Source: CAYLPJ01 sp964385465
Lineage (GTDB): Bacteria; Planctomycetota; Phycisphaerae; SM23-33
DNA length: 30,512 bases
Reading direction: 5' to 3'
NCBI GenBank assembly: GCA_964385465.1
Contig: CAYLPJ010000066.1
Coordinates: forward strand, 1-30,512
Shown here: piece after piece, positions 8,279-17,055 of the stretch
How positions within the stretch are numbered: the first letter of the stretch is position 1
Layout: every line of letters begins with the position of its first letter
Notes under the pieces: generated by a model
What the model was told of the DNA's origin: nothing
Database searches by the model: none
The model's input: the letters and a program-made list of their open reading frames with translations, nothing else
Position numbers and translations under genes: made by a program

Positions 8279-8445
8279 CTCGGGGGCTCCTTCGCGGCAG
8301 CGGGCTGCGGGGCGCGGAAGATTTCCGGTCGGCATCGGCCGAACGGCCTGTATAGTACTGAACTTGGCCCTCGTTCGCATCGGGGCCGAATGCAGAAGCG
8401 GGCGCGCCAGGTCCGCGCCGCATGACCGGTTGGAGTGCAGCCGCA
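8279..8445. promoter_or_regulatory. Divergent promoter region, GH9 / activase
   Basis: This 167-bp region lies between two divergent starts. On the plus strand TATAGT (8351-8356) is a good -10 box (5/6), but no clear -35 box stands at the right distance. The same AT-rich patch reads TACTAT on the minus strand and could serve the GH9 gene. GGAG at 8432-8435 is the ribosome-binding site for the activase start at 8446. Confidence 0.35.
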
Positions 8446-11400
8446 ATGAGCTATCGCGTTGGAATCGACATCGGGGCCGTCAGCATCACGGCCGGAGTGC
8501 TCTTCTCGGAGCCGCCGGCAGAGGTCGCCCGCGGCCGGGCCGGGCTCGAGCCGTTCCCGGGCGACGGGGCGGCCCGGCGCCTGTTCGTCAGCGAGTACCG
8601 CCGCATCCGCGGCCGGCCCGTCGCGGCCGGGGCGCAGATGCTGCTGGACATCCTCGATGCCCTCGGCGCCGAGGGTCTGGCCGGGCTGTGCGTGACCGGC
8701 AGCGGGGCGAAGGTTTTCGCCGAACGCGTCGGCGCGGCGACGGTGAACGAGTTCAAGGCCGTCGCGGCGGGGCTGTCGGCGGCGGGCGTGGCGGCGCGGA
8801 CGGTCTTCGAGATGGGCGGGGAGACCAGCAAGTACCTCCGCCTGGCCGACAACGACGACGGCAGCTACGGCATCGTGGACTACGCGACCAACGGCGACTG
8901 CGCCGCCGGCACGGGCAGCTTCATCGACCAGCAGGCCGGGCGGCTGCGGTACGACGTCGAGGAGATCGGCGGGATCTGCCTGGCCGCCGAACGGACCGCC
9001 CAGATCGCCGGACGGTGCAGCGTCTTCGCCAAGAGCGACATGATCCACGCCCAGCAGAAGGGCTACAGCCCCGCCGAGGTCCTCCTGGGCCTGTGCACCG
9101 CCGTGGCGCGGAACTTCCGCACCGCCGTGGTCCGCTCCCACCCCGTCGAGGCGCCGGTGGTCTTCCTCGGCGGCCTGGCCGCCAACGACGCCGTCGCGCG
9201 GGCCCTGCGGGAGACCTTCGAGCTCGACGATGGCGACTTCGCCATCCCCCCGCGGTTCGCCCACGTGCTCGCCGTCGGCGCCGCCGCCGCGGCCGCCGCC
9301 GTGCCCGACGGCCTGGACCCCGCCGTCCTCGTCGAGCTGTCCGAGGCCGGCCGCGGCGAGGGCCAGGGCTTCCCCACGGCCGCGCCGCTGAGCACGGAGA
9401 ACGTGGTCCTCCTCCGCGACCGCGCCGAGGCGTTCGAGGACAGCTACGGCGAGGAGTCCCTGGACGCCTGGCTGGGCGTGGACATCGGCAGCGTCTCGAC
9501 GAACCTGGTCGCGATCGACGACGAGGGGCGGGTTGTCACGGAGATCTACACGCGCACGCAGGGCCGGCCCATCGAGGTCGTCTCCGACGCGCTGCGCGAG
9601 ATCGAGCGGGAGTGGGGCGCGCGGCTTCGGATTCGCGGCGCGGGGACGACCGGCTCGGGGCGGGAGCTGGTCGGCGAGCTGATCGGCGCCGACACGATCA
9701 ACGACGAGATCACCGCCCACAAGACCGGCGCGACCTACGTGGGGCAGAAGCTGCTCGGCGGGCGCGTGCCCGACACGATCTTCGAGATCGGCGGGCAGGA
9801 CTCCAAGTACATCTCGCTCCAGGAAGGCGTGGTGGTGGACTTCACCATGAACGACGCCTGCGCCGCCGGCACGGGCAGCTTCCTCGAGGAACGAGCCGAG
9901 GAGCTGGAGATCGCCATCAAGGGCGAGTTCGCCGACCTGGCCCTGACCAGCGATGCGCCCATCCGCCTCGGCGAGCGGTGCACCGTCTTCATGGAACGCG
10001 ACGTCAACAGCTACCTGCTCCGGGGGGCCGAGAAACGCGACCTCGTCGCAGGCCTGGCGTACTCGGTGGTCTACAACTACATCAACCGCGTCGTTCGCGG
10101 CCGGCCGATCGGGGACTGCATCTTCTTCCAGGGGGGCACGGCCTACAACGACTCGGTGGCCGCGGCGTTCTCGGCGGTGTGCGGCAAGGAGATCATCGTC
10201 CCGCCGCACAACGGCGTGATCGGGGCGATCGGCGCGGCGCTGCTGGCGCGGGACAAGATGCTCTCGGCCCCGCCGCCTCGGCGCCCGGGCGGCAAGGAAG
10301 TCGGCGAGTACGTCCCCGTCGGCGCCGCCGGCGCCGACGAGCCCCCCGCCGCCCCGGCCGCGTCGCGATTCCGCGGGTATGACCTCTCGAAGGTGGACTA
10401 CACGCTGCGGGAGTTCACCTGCAAGGGTTGCTCGAACGCCTGCCAGATCCAGGAATTCACCGTCGAGGGCGAGAAGACCTACTGGGGCGACAAGTGCTCG
10501 GACCGCTTCCGCAAGCGGGCGAAGACCGCCCGCAAGCCGGCCATCGCGGACCTTTTCGCCGCCCGCACCGAGCTGCTGCTGGACGAGACGAACCTCCCGC
10601 CGGTCCCCGACGGGGCGCCGTCGGTCGGCATCCCGCTGACCATGTTCGCCTACGATTCGCTGCCCTTCTGGCGAACGCTGCTGACCCACCTCGGCTACCG
10701 CACGGAACTCGGCGAGGCGACCAACAAGCGGATCGTCCAGGCCGGGCTCGACACCGTCGTCGCCGAGCCCTGCTTCCCCATCATCGCCGCCCACGGGCAC
10801 GTGGCCAGGCTGGCCGAACGCGACCTCGACCACATCCTCCTGCCCAACACCATCTCGCTGGAGACGCGGTGGCTGCACACCGAGAGCCACCTGTGCCCGT
10901 GGCACCAGACGCTGCCCTACGTCTGCCGCCAGGCGCCGGGGCTCCAGCACGCCGCCGGGCGGCTGCTGACGCCGACGGTCCACTTCCGCGAGGGCCCCGC
11001 CACGGTCACCCGCGAGCTGGCGGGCTTCTTTGGCTCGATGGGCCACCGCCGCCGCGACGTCGCCCGCGCCGTCCGCGCCGCCTACGCCGCCCAACGGGCC
11101 TTCCAGGACGGCGTGCTCGCCGCCGGACGCAACGCGATGGACACGCTCATGCGGGCCGGCGAGACCGCGATTGTCCTCGTCGGCAGGCCCTACAACGTCC
11201 ACGACGCGGGCATGAACCTCTCGGTCGCACAGAAGCTCCGCGAGTCCTACGGCGTCAACGTCCTGCCGCTCGATGCCCTCGGCGTCGACGACGTCGACGT
11301 CCGCGACGTCAACCCCGCCATGTACTGGAGCCTCGGGCAGAAGATCCTCGCGGCCGCCAAGCTCGTCGGCCGCCACGAGAACCTGCACATCATCTACATC

Positions 11401-11595
11401 ACGAACTTCAAGTGCGGGCCGGATTCGTTCATCAAGCACTTCATCCGGGAGGCGTCGGGCAAGCCCTTCCTGAGCCTCCAGTTCGACAGCCACGCCAACG
11501 ACGCGGGCATGATGACCCGCTGCGAGGCGTACCTGGACAGCAAGGGCATCCTCCGCCCCTGGCGCCGCGACCGCGTGCCGATCGGCGCGGAGTAA
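8446..11595 (+). CDS. 2-hydroxyacyl-CoA dehydratase activase-like protein, tandem ASKHA domains
   Basis: 1049 residues. The ATG at 8446 (MSYRVGIDIG) is preferred over an in-frame ATG at 8422, because a GGAG site precedes it and the ASKHA fold starts at once. Residues ~1-310 and ~345-610 are two BadF/BadG/BcrA/HgdC-type ATPase domains (GIDIGAVSITAG; GVDIGSVSTNLV). Each has the CAAGTGSF cysteine (C152, C472) and a second Cys-x-Val-Phe cysteine (C191, C512). In HgdC these ligate a [4Fe-4S] cluster between two subunits, so this chain looks like a covalent pseudo-dimer. Residues ~650-1040 form a DUF2229-like region with C659, C662, C666 and C684. The family uses ATP to inject an electron into 2-hydroxyacyl-CoA dehydratases or benzoyl-CoA-type reductases. 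No dehydratase subunit genes lie nearby, so the partner is unknown. Confidence 0.85.
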   Translation: MSYRVGIDIGAVSITAGVLFSEPPAEVARGRAGLEPFPGDGAARRLFVSEYRRIRGRPVAAGAQMLLDILDALGAEGLAGLCVTGSGAKVFAERVGAATVNEFKAVAAGLSAAGVAARTVFEMGGETSKYLRLADNDDGSYGIVDYATNGDCAAGTGSFIDQQAGRLRYDVEEIGGICLAAERTAQIAGRCSVFAKSDMIHAQQKGYSPAEVLLGLCTAVARNFRTAVVRSHPVEAPVVFLGGLAANDAVARALRETFELDDGDFAIPPRFAHVLAVGAAAAAAAVPDGLDPAVLVELSEAGRGEGQGFPTAAPLSTENVVLLRDRAEAFEDSYGEESLDAWLGVDIGSVSTNLVAIDDEGRVVTEIYTRTQGRPIEVVSDALREIEREWGARLRIRGAGTTGSGRELVGELIGADTINDEITAHKTGATYVGQKLLGGRVPDTIFEIGGQDSKYISLQEGVVVDFTMNDACAAGTGSFLEERAEELEIAIKGEFADLALTSDAPIRLGERCTVFMERDVNSYLLRGAEKRDLVAGLAYSVVYNYINRVVRGRPIGDCIFFQGGTAYNDSVAAAFSAVCGKEIIVPPHNGVIGAIGAALLARDKMLSAPPPRRPGGKEVGEYVPVGAAGADEPPAAPAASRFRGYDLSKVDYTLREFTCKGCSNACQIQEFTVEGEKTYWGDKCSDRFRKRAKTARKPAIADLFAARTELLLDETNLPPVPDGAPSVGIPLTMFAYDSLPFWRTLLTHLGYRTELGEATNKRIVQAGLDTVVAEPCFPIIAAHGHVARLAERDLDHILLPNTISLETRWLHTESHLCPWHQTLPYVCRQAPGLQHAAGRLLTPTVHFREGPATVTRELAGFFGSMGHRRRDVARAVRAAYAAQRAFQDGVLAAGRNAMDTLMRAGETAIVLVGRPYNVHDAGMNLSVAQKLRESYGVNVLPLDALGVDDVDVRDVNPAMYWSLGQKILAAAKLVGRHENLHIIYITNFKCGPDSFIKHFIREASGKPFLSLQFDSHANDAGMMTRCEAYLDSKGILRPWRRDRVPIGAE

Positions 11596-11633
11596 CCGCC
11601 AGGACAGCGACGCACTCGGCAAGGAGGCCGACC

Positions 11634-12770
11634 ATGGCACGGAAGACGAAGAAGGAACGTCGGCGGCTGAAGCGCAAGGCCAAGCGGAAGCAGACGATCC
11701 GGCTGAAGAACCAGAGCCCGTTCCAGCGGGTGCTGGAGCACGGCAAGGTCGCCCGGTGCGTGGTCAACGAGGACTGGCGCGAGCGGGGGCAGGCGGTCCT
11801 GTTCGTCATGGCGGCCGTGCCCGACAGACCGCCGATGCTGGCGAACTTCTTCATCGACCTCTGGTGCGCCGGGCTCAAGGACGCCTGGGGCCGGCGGGAG
11901 TTCCACGGCGAAGACTTCCGGCCGGTGATCGAGGACGCCGAGGCCGGCATGCAGATGCACTTCATCCCCTGCGACGTCGCCGAGGCCCGTCGGCTGGTGA
12001 CGGGTGGCATCCGCTTCGCGCGGGACAACGGCTTCCGCGTGCCCGAGGAGACCGACCGCTGGGCCGCCCTGCTCGGCGGGCTCGAGGACGTGGACGCCGC
12101 GGACGTCTCGGACTTCGGGGTTGAGGACGGCAAGCTCCACTGGGTCGGCCCGATGAGCGATCTGAGGGACCGCCTGGTCGGCTGCACGGTCGAGGAGTTC
12201 CTTGCCCGCGAGGACGTGGACTACATGGTGGAGGTGGGCGAAGAGGAGTGGCTCCCGGAATTCGACAACGCACAGGTCATCCACGACAGCGAATGGGACG
12301 AGGAGGACGTCGGCGAGCCCGCGGTCGAGACCGACCGACTCGACCCGCGGCGCTGCCGTATCTGCCCCGATCGGGACGACTGCGAAACGTGGCAGGAGCA
12401 TCTGAATCAGATCGAAGAGATGGGCGCGAGCCTGCGGAAGCTGGCCGAGGAACTGGTATCCGATACTCGCCGGTGGTGCTTCACGCACGGCGAGGTGCCG
12501 CACCCCGACATGGCGGTCGCGGCGCTGGCGCTGCTGGTCGACGCCGGCGCGGAGGTGATACGCAGCACCGGCGCGAACTCCGAGGCGACCCAGGCCTTGT
12601 TGGAGCAGTTGCACGCCTGCTGCGAAGCGGCGGCGCCAGACATCGCGGGGGCTCTGCCCCAGATACGCCGAGCCGTTCGTTCCCTTGCGAACGCCGAGGG
12701 CCTCGACCCCGCCGCCCTGCCGTACGCCCTGAAGGAACAGGGCCGGGGCGACGCCCCCCCGCAGGACTGA
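11634..12770 (+). CDS. Conserved hypothetical protein with Cys cluster
   Basis: 378 residues. The ATG at 11634 follows a strong AAGGAGG site (11621-11627) and begins MARKTKKERRRLKRKAKRK, a very basic tail. The open frame further upstream is only a shadow of the activase gene. The core (~55-120) carries LANFFIDLWCAGLKDAWG, a pattern I associate with uncharacterised bacterial proteins but cannot name. The middle is acidic, followed by CRICPDRDDC (about residue 240), a possible metal-binding knuckle, and a helical C-terminus. No signal peptide or membrane segment is seen, so it should be cytoplasmic. It starts 38 bases after the activase gene, and the two are probably co-transcribed. No function can be assigned. 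Confidence 0.8.
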   Translation: MARKTKKERRRLKRKAKRKQTIRLKNQSPFQRVLEHGKVARCVVNEDWRERGQAVLFVMAAVPDRPPMLANFFIDLWCAGLKDAWGRREFHGEDFRPVIEDAEAGMQMHFIPCDVAEARRLVTGGIRFARDNGFRVPEETDRWAALLGGLEDVDAADVSDFGVEDGKLHWVGPMSDLRDRLVGCTVEEFLAREDVDYMVEVGEEEWLPEFDNAQVIHDSEWDEEDVGEPAVETDRLDPRRCRICPDRDDCETWQEHLNQIEEMGASLRKLAEELVSDTRRWCFTHGEVPHPDMAVAALALLVDAGAEVIRSTGANSEATQALLEQLHACCEAAAPDIAGALPQIRRAVRSLANAEGLDPAALPYALKEQGRGDAPPQD

Positions 12771-12947
12771 CGCGCCCGAGCGCGTCCGGCATCGGTGTCA
12801 ATCCGCGGGGAGGCCCGCGCGGCGCATGAGCGTCAGCAGACGTCGCGGGCCGCAACGGCCGAACGCAGCCAGGAGCCCCGAGATCCGCCCAGCCCCACCG
12901 GCTGCACCCCCCGGGACTACTCGAAAACCGTCGGCGCTGCCCCCGCG

Positions 12948-14993
12948 CTACGTCGCCTCGATGATCGCGACCTCCCACGGGCCCAGCTCGACCGTCCCGT
13001 CGCACGGGGCGTCCGCCAGCAGGTCCGTCCCGGCCGGCAGGCCGCGAACGGTCCGCCGCGCGGCGGCGTGGTTCAGCGCGAACGTCAGCGTCCGCCCGTC
13101 GGCGGCGCGGCGGCGGGTGACCTCCACGTCGCACGCGGTGTCGGCCAGCGGGGGGATGTCCGTCTCGCCCAGGGCCGCGCCCAGCAACGCGCCCGCGTTG
13201 TCGGGTGAAAGGTACGTTCCCACGTAGACCGCCGCGCCGGCGCCCTCGCGTCGGATCGTCACGGCCGGGGCGCCGGCGGCGGCGTGGGGCGCCCCATCCG
13301 CCGGGGCCTGCCACGTCGCCAGCGCCTCCGCGCCCTCCGGGGCGAGCACCTCGTAGCCGCATCCCGAGGGCACGGACGAGCCGCCGAGGTTCATCGCCAG
13401 CTCGCCGGGGTCGAGGCGACCGAATTCCTCGACCCGCACCCCGCAGAGCCCGGCCAGCAGGCCCGGGGGCGTGTCGGGGATCACGCGGTTGCAGCGGTCG
13501 CGGATGGCTGACCTCGCGGTGACCGCCAGCACCCCGCCGCCGCGGACGAAGGCCGCGAGGCGCCCGGCGAGGTCCTCGTCCATCAGCGGCAGCGACGGCA
13601 GGATCAGCAGCTTCAGCCCGTCCAGCGCGTCGGCGGCGTGGATGAGCCCGCAGGGCAGGTGGCGGCGCCACAGGTCGGCGTAGGCCTCGGCGGCCTGGTC
13701 GGTGGGCCGGGGCAGGCCCAGGGGCATGGTCGCGGCGGCCTCGTCCTGGTCGGTCTCGATGAGCACGCCGGCGCGGACGTCCAGCACGCTGTGCAGCAGC
13801 CGCCCGCCGAGGCGCTTCAGCTCGGCGCCCTCGCGGGCGAACTCCTCGTAGCGGCGGCGGGGGCGGTTGTCGTGGTCCAGCACGCCGTTCCAGTATTCCT
13901 CCGCCCCGAACCGGCAGGTTCGCCAGCGGAAGTGCAGCATCCCGTCGGCGCCATGGGCGATGGACTGATACGCCCACAGCCGCATCCGCCCGGGGCCGGG
14001 CGTGCGATGGATGTACGGCTTCTGCCCGCCGGCGCCGGCCTGCTGCTCGGGGACGATGTACCCGCCGGTGACGGCGCGGCACTTCTCGTTGAGCAGGGCG
14101 GGCCAGGTCGGGTTCTCCGCGGCGAAGCCGGGATAGACGTCCACGGAGAGGAAGTCCAGGTCCTCGGCGAACCGCCACGTGTCGACGTGGGCGAAGATGC
14201 CGTTGTGCGTGATCCACCAGTCGTCGCGGGCGGCGCGGAGGGCGGCCACCTGCTGGCGCTGGAACTCGGCGACGGCGTCGCCGAGGAAGCGGACGTAGTC
14301 CAGTTCGTGCGAGGGGTTCGGGTAGGCCGGGCGGCTGTTGGGGTACGGCAGGGGAACCTGCTCGAACGCGTCGTACGTCAGGGCCCAGAACGCGTTGCCC
14401 CACGCGGCGTTCAGCGCCTCGACCGTGCCGTACCGCTCGGCCAGCCACGCCCGGAACCCCGCCGCGCACGCCTCGCAGAAGCACAGGCTGAAGTGGCAGT
14501 AGAACTCGTTGTCGGTCTGCCAGCCGATCACGCGGGGGTTGTCGGCGTAGTGCTCGGCCATCGCGCGGGTGATCCGCACGGACTCGGCGCGGAAGCCGGG
14601 GTTCGTCGTGCAGCAGTGCTGCCGCGTGCCGTGCTCCATCCCCCGCCCGTCCTCGTCGACGCGCATCCACTCGGGGTGCTCGGCCGTCAGCCATCGCGGC
14701 GGGGTGGCGGTGGGCGTGCAGAGGATCGTGTCGATGTCGCGCTCGCCGAGGGCGGCGATGGTCTCGTCGAAGAGGGCGAAGTCGAACCGCCCGGGCGCGG
14801 GCTCGATGCGGTCCCAGGCGAACTCGGCCATGCGGACGGCGTTCACGCCGGCGTCGGCCATGCGGTCGGCGTCGTCGGCGCGGTCGGCAGCGGACCAGTG
14901 CTCGGGGTAGTACGGCGCGCCGAAGAGGAAGCGGCGGAGCCGCGAGGCGGGCCGCTGGTGGCGCGGAACGGCGGTCGGGGGCGTGTCGGTCAT
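12948..14993 (-). CDS. Beta-galactosidase, glycoside hydrolase family 42
   Basis: 681 residues. The ATG at 14991-14993 (MTDTPP) is chosen because the protein motif FGAPYYPEHW begins soon after. Sequence further upstream in this frame overlaps ald and is not coding. The TIM barrel holds TDNE with acid/base Glu163, a CFCEAC cluster (residues 171-176) that matches the metal-binding cysteines of GH42, and VPEQQAG with candidate nucleophile Glu316. A trimerisation-like domain and a small beta domain follow, ending EVAIIEAT. GH42 enzymes hydrolyse terminal beta-galactosides, often on short plant- or algal-type oligosaccharides. There is no signal peptide, so it should act in the cytoplasm after uptake. 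It lies 14 bp downstream of ald and is probably co-transcribed. Confidence 0.9.
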   Translation of the reverse strand: MTDTPPTAVPRHQRPASRLRRFLFGAPYYPEHWSAADRADDADRMADAGVNAVRMAEFAWDRIEPAPGRFDFALFDETIAALGERDIDTILCTPTATPPRWLTAEHPEWMRVDEDGRGMEHGTRQHCCTTNPGFRAESVRITRAMAEHYADNPRVIGWQTDNEFYCHFSLCFCEACAAGFRAWLAERYGTVEALNAAWGNAFWALTYDAFEQVPLPYPNSRPAYPNPSHELDYVRFLGDAVAEFQRQQVAALRAARDDWWITHNGIFAHVDTWRFAEDLDFLSVDVYPGFAAENPTWPALLNEKCRAVTGGYIVPEQQAGAGGQKPYIHRTPGPGRMRLWAYQSIAHGADGMLHFRWRTCRFGAEEYWNGVLDHDNRPRRRYEEFAREGAELKRLGGRLLHSVLDVRAGVLIETDQDEAAATMPLGLPRPTDQAAEAYADLWRRHLPCGLIHAADALDGLKLLILPSLPLMDEDLAGRLAAFVRGGGVLAVTARSAIRDRCNRVIPDTPPGLLAGLCGVRVEEFGRLDPGELAMNLGGSSVPSGCGYEVLAPEGAEALATWQAPADGAPHAAAGAPAVTIRREGAGAAVYVGTYLSPDNAGALLGAALGETDIPPLADTACDVEVTRRRAADGRTLTFALNHAAARRTVRGLPAGTDLLADAPCDGTVELGPWEVAIIEAT

Positions 14994-15007
14994 GGCGGTC
15001 GGGGTCC

Positions 15008-16117
15008 TTACGGGGCCGGGGGCTCGGAGGGCAGGTCGTCGAACGTGGCCGCGACGGCGGGATTGGTCAGCTTGCCGCCTCGCATGTTCACCGCCAGCGC
15101 GTAGCCGGGGGACTCGGCGGCGAAGGCGTCGGCGCCGAGGCGTGCGAGCGTTCGGGCGACGGGCAGCGTGGCGTTGCAGAGCGCCTTGCTGGAGGTCCGC
15201 CCGACGGCCCCGGGCATGTTGGCCACGCAGTAGTGCACGACGCCGTCGACGACGTAGGTGGGCTCGTGGTGCGTTGTGGGGCGTGCGGTCTCGACGCAGC
15301 CGCCCTGGTCGATGCAGACGTCCACGATGACCGCGCCGGGCTTCATGGCGGCGAGATGGTCGCGGCGGACCAGCCGGGGCGCCCGCCCGCCGGGGACGAG
15401 CACCGCGCCGACGACCAGGTCCGCCCGCGGGAGGCACTCGGCGACGGCGTGCGGGTCGCTGTAGACCGTCGTCACGTTGGCGGGCATGACCTCGGCGAGG
15501 CGGCGCAGGCGGTCGAGATCGACGTCCATGATGGTCACGTTCGCGCCAAGGCCGGCGGCCACGCGGGCGGCGTTCGTGCCCACCACCCCGCCGCCGAGGA
15601 CCAGCACGTCCGCCGGCGGGACGCCGGGCACGCCGCCCAGGAGGATCCCCCGGCCCATCATCGGGCGCTCCAGGTACTTCGCGCCCTCCTGGATGGACAT
15701 CTTCCCGGCCACCTCGCTCATGGGCGTCAGCAGCGGCAGCCGCCCGGCGGGGTCGGCGAGCGTCTCGTAGGCCACCGCGACAATGCCGGCGTCCAGGCAG
15801 CCCGCGGTCAGCTCCCGCGAGGCCGCGAAGTGGAAGTAGCAGAAGACCACCTGCCCCTCGCGAAGCATCGCGATCTCCGCCGGCTGGGGCTCCTTGACCT
15901 TGACGACCATCTCCGCGCGGGCGTAGACGTCCGCCGGGCCCTCGACCAGTTCGGCCCCGACGGCGGCGTACTCGTCGTCGCCGAACCCGCAGCCCCCGCC
16001 GGCCCCGGCCTCGACGAGCACCGTGTGCCCGTCGCCGACCAGCAGTTCGACCCCCACCGGCAGCATCGCCACCCGGTACTCATCATCCTTCACTTCCCGC
16101 GGCACGCCGACAATCAT
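15008..16117 (-). CDS. ald: Alanine dehydrogenase
   Basis: 369 residues, the normal size. It catalyses NAD-dependent interconversion of L-alanine and pyruvate plus ammonia in the cytoplasm. The start MIVGVPREVKDDEYRVAMLP is typical, with a GGGAG site 6 bases before the ATG. All key residues sit at the positions known for the family: Arg15, Lys75 (VKVKEP), His96 (FHFAAS) and Asp270 (CIDQGG). The Rossmann motif GGGVVG is at 175-180, and Asp198 in the following strand favours NAD over NADP. Its ATG overlaps the stop of the DUF4435 gene by 4 bases (ATGA), implying translational coupling to the putative defence pair. Downstream GH42 follows after 14 bp. Confidence 0.95.
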   Translation of the reverse strand: MIVGVPREVKDDEYRVAMLPVGVELLVGDGHTVLVEAGAGGGCGFGDDEYAAVGAELVEGPADVYARAEMVVKVKEPQPAEIAMLREGQVVFCYFHFAASRELTAGCLDAGIVAVAYETLADPAGRLPLLTPMSEVAGKMSIQEGAKYLERPMMGRGILLGGVPGVPPADVLVLGGGVVGTNAARVAAGLGANVTIMDVDLDRLRRLAEVMPANVTTVYSDPHAVAECLPRADLVVGAVLVPGGRAPRLVRRDHLAAMKPGAVIVDVCIDQGGCVETARPTTHHEPTYVVDGVVHYCVANMPGAVGRTSSKALCNATLPVARTLARLGADAFAAESPGYALAVNMRGGKLTNPAVAATFDDLPSEPPAP

Positions 16118-17052
16118 GTTCGCTCCCTGGCCTCGCCGTCGCTCTCACCGCCCCCATGGTACCCGCCCCGCTCGATCCGCACCCGCAGCAGTTCGTGGAG
16201 CCGGCGGAAGTCCTCCGGCTGCTCGGGGAGGGGCCCGGCGAGCAGACCCCGGACCACCTCGCGCACCGCCGCCGGCCCCTGCAAGACCTTACCGGTGTTG
16301 TCGACGACGCGGAAGCAGCGGCTGATGAGCGAAGGAAGCACGGCCTTGCCGCTGACCATGGCCATCCAGCGTCCCGTTCCGTGTGCGGGCTCTTCCTCTC
16401 CACCCAACATGCTCTGGACGACGCCCTCGAATCGGTCGGTGAGACCGCCGGGGGCGACCCGCTCGGCGAGCTCACCCGGCGCGTCCGCAAAGGCGGGCAG
16501 CGCAAGCAATTTCGAAAGCGCGGCCTCCTTCGTCTCGAACCCGTCTGTCTTCTTGAAGGCGCGGACCCAGTTCCTCTTCGACTCCTCGCGAACCTGGACG
16601 ATCACGAGATTGGCCGCGTCGAGGAAGACACGTCGCCTGCACTCGGCGGCGATTTCGTCGCTCAACTCGCACCGTTCGCAGGTCCGGTATTGGCTGCGAG
16701 CGAGGTAGTCCGGAAGGATGAAGTAGTTCTCCAACTCCCGCCGCCGCCAGATGAGCAAGTTGCTCGTGTCCGCCTGCGGGAAGTCACGCCAGGTCGCCTC
16801 GACCTCCTCGTCCCCCCGGTGGTCCCGATCCACCAGGAAGAAGCACGTGGGATGCGAGGCACGCAGCGCCTCGGCCGCGCTCTTGACGTAGTAAGACGGA
16901 CCGAGCGGCTCCACTCTCACCGCCAGATCGCGGGTCAGGAGCCGCAGGACCGTCGGGTCGAGCCCGTCGCCAGCCGCGCCCTCCACGAAGAGCCGGTGCC
17001 TGGCTACCGGGCGAACGTCGCTGGGGTGCACTCCGCGGATCGTCGTGGCCAT
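16114..17052 (-). CDS. DUF4435/TOPRIM-type protein, AriB-like candidate nuclease
   Basis: 312 residues. TOPRIM-like acidic residues are visible in order: Glu24 in LFVEG, Asp75 and Asp77 in FFLVDRDHRGDEE, and Glu106/Glu108 in RRRELENYFILP. The RELENY motif is characteristic of DUF4435. In PARIS anti-phage systems the DUF4435 protein AriB is held by an ABC-type ATPase, AriA, and when released cuts host tRNA. Assignment to PARIS is inference from domain pairing, gene order and spacing. The start lies 3 bp after the ATPase stop, with a purine-rich GGGGATAGGGG in front. The gene ends by overlapping ald. A different DUF4435-ATPase system (OLD- or RloC-like logic) is the main alternative. No signal peptide or membrane helix is seen. 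Confidence 0.75.
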   Translation of the reverse strand: MATTIRGVHPSDVRPVARHRLFVEGAAGDGLDPTVLRLLTRDLAVRVEPLGPSYYVKSAAEALRASHPTCFFLVDRDHRGDEEVEATWRDFPQADTSNLLIWRRRELENYFILPDYLARSQYRTCERCELSDEIAAECRRRVFLDAANLVIVQVREESKRNWVRAFKKTDGFETKEAALSKLLALPAFADAPGELAERVAPGGLTDRFEGVVQSMLGGEEEPAHGTGRWMAMVSGKAVLPSLISRCFRVVDNTGKVLQGPAAVREVVRGLLAGPLPEQPEDFRRLHELLRVRIERGGYHGGGESDGEARERT

Positions 17053-17055
17053 CCC

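Noticed and set aside
5948..8425. 825-residue plus-strand frame opposite the GH9 gene
   Set aside because: It is a mirror of a well-supported GH9 coding frame, with Arg/Val/Pro/Gly bias and no ribosome-binding site.
10428..11633. N-terminal extension of the hypothetical gene at 11634
   Set aside because: It overlaps the activase in another frame and is Arg/Pro-rich noise; AAGGAGG before 11634 settles the start.
8059..11640. 1193-residue open frame on the minus strand across the activase
   Set aside because: The activase on the plus strand has clear motifs in all domains; the antisense frame does not resemble any protein.
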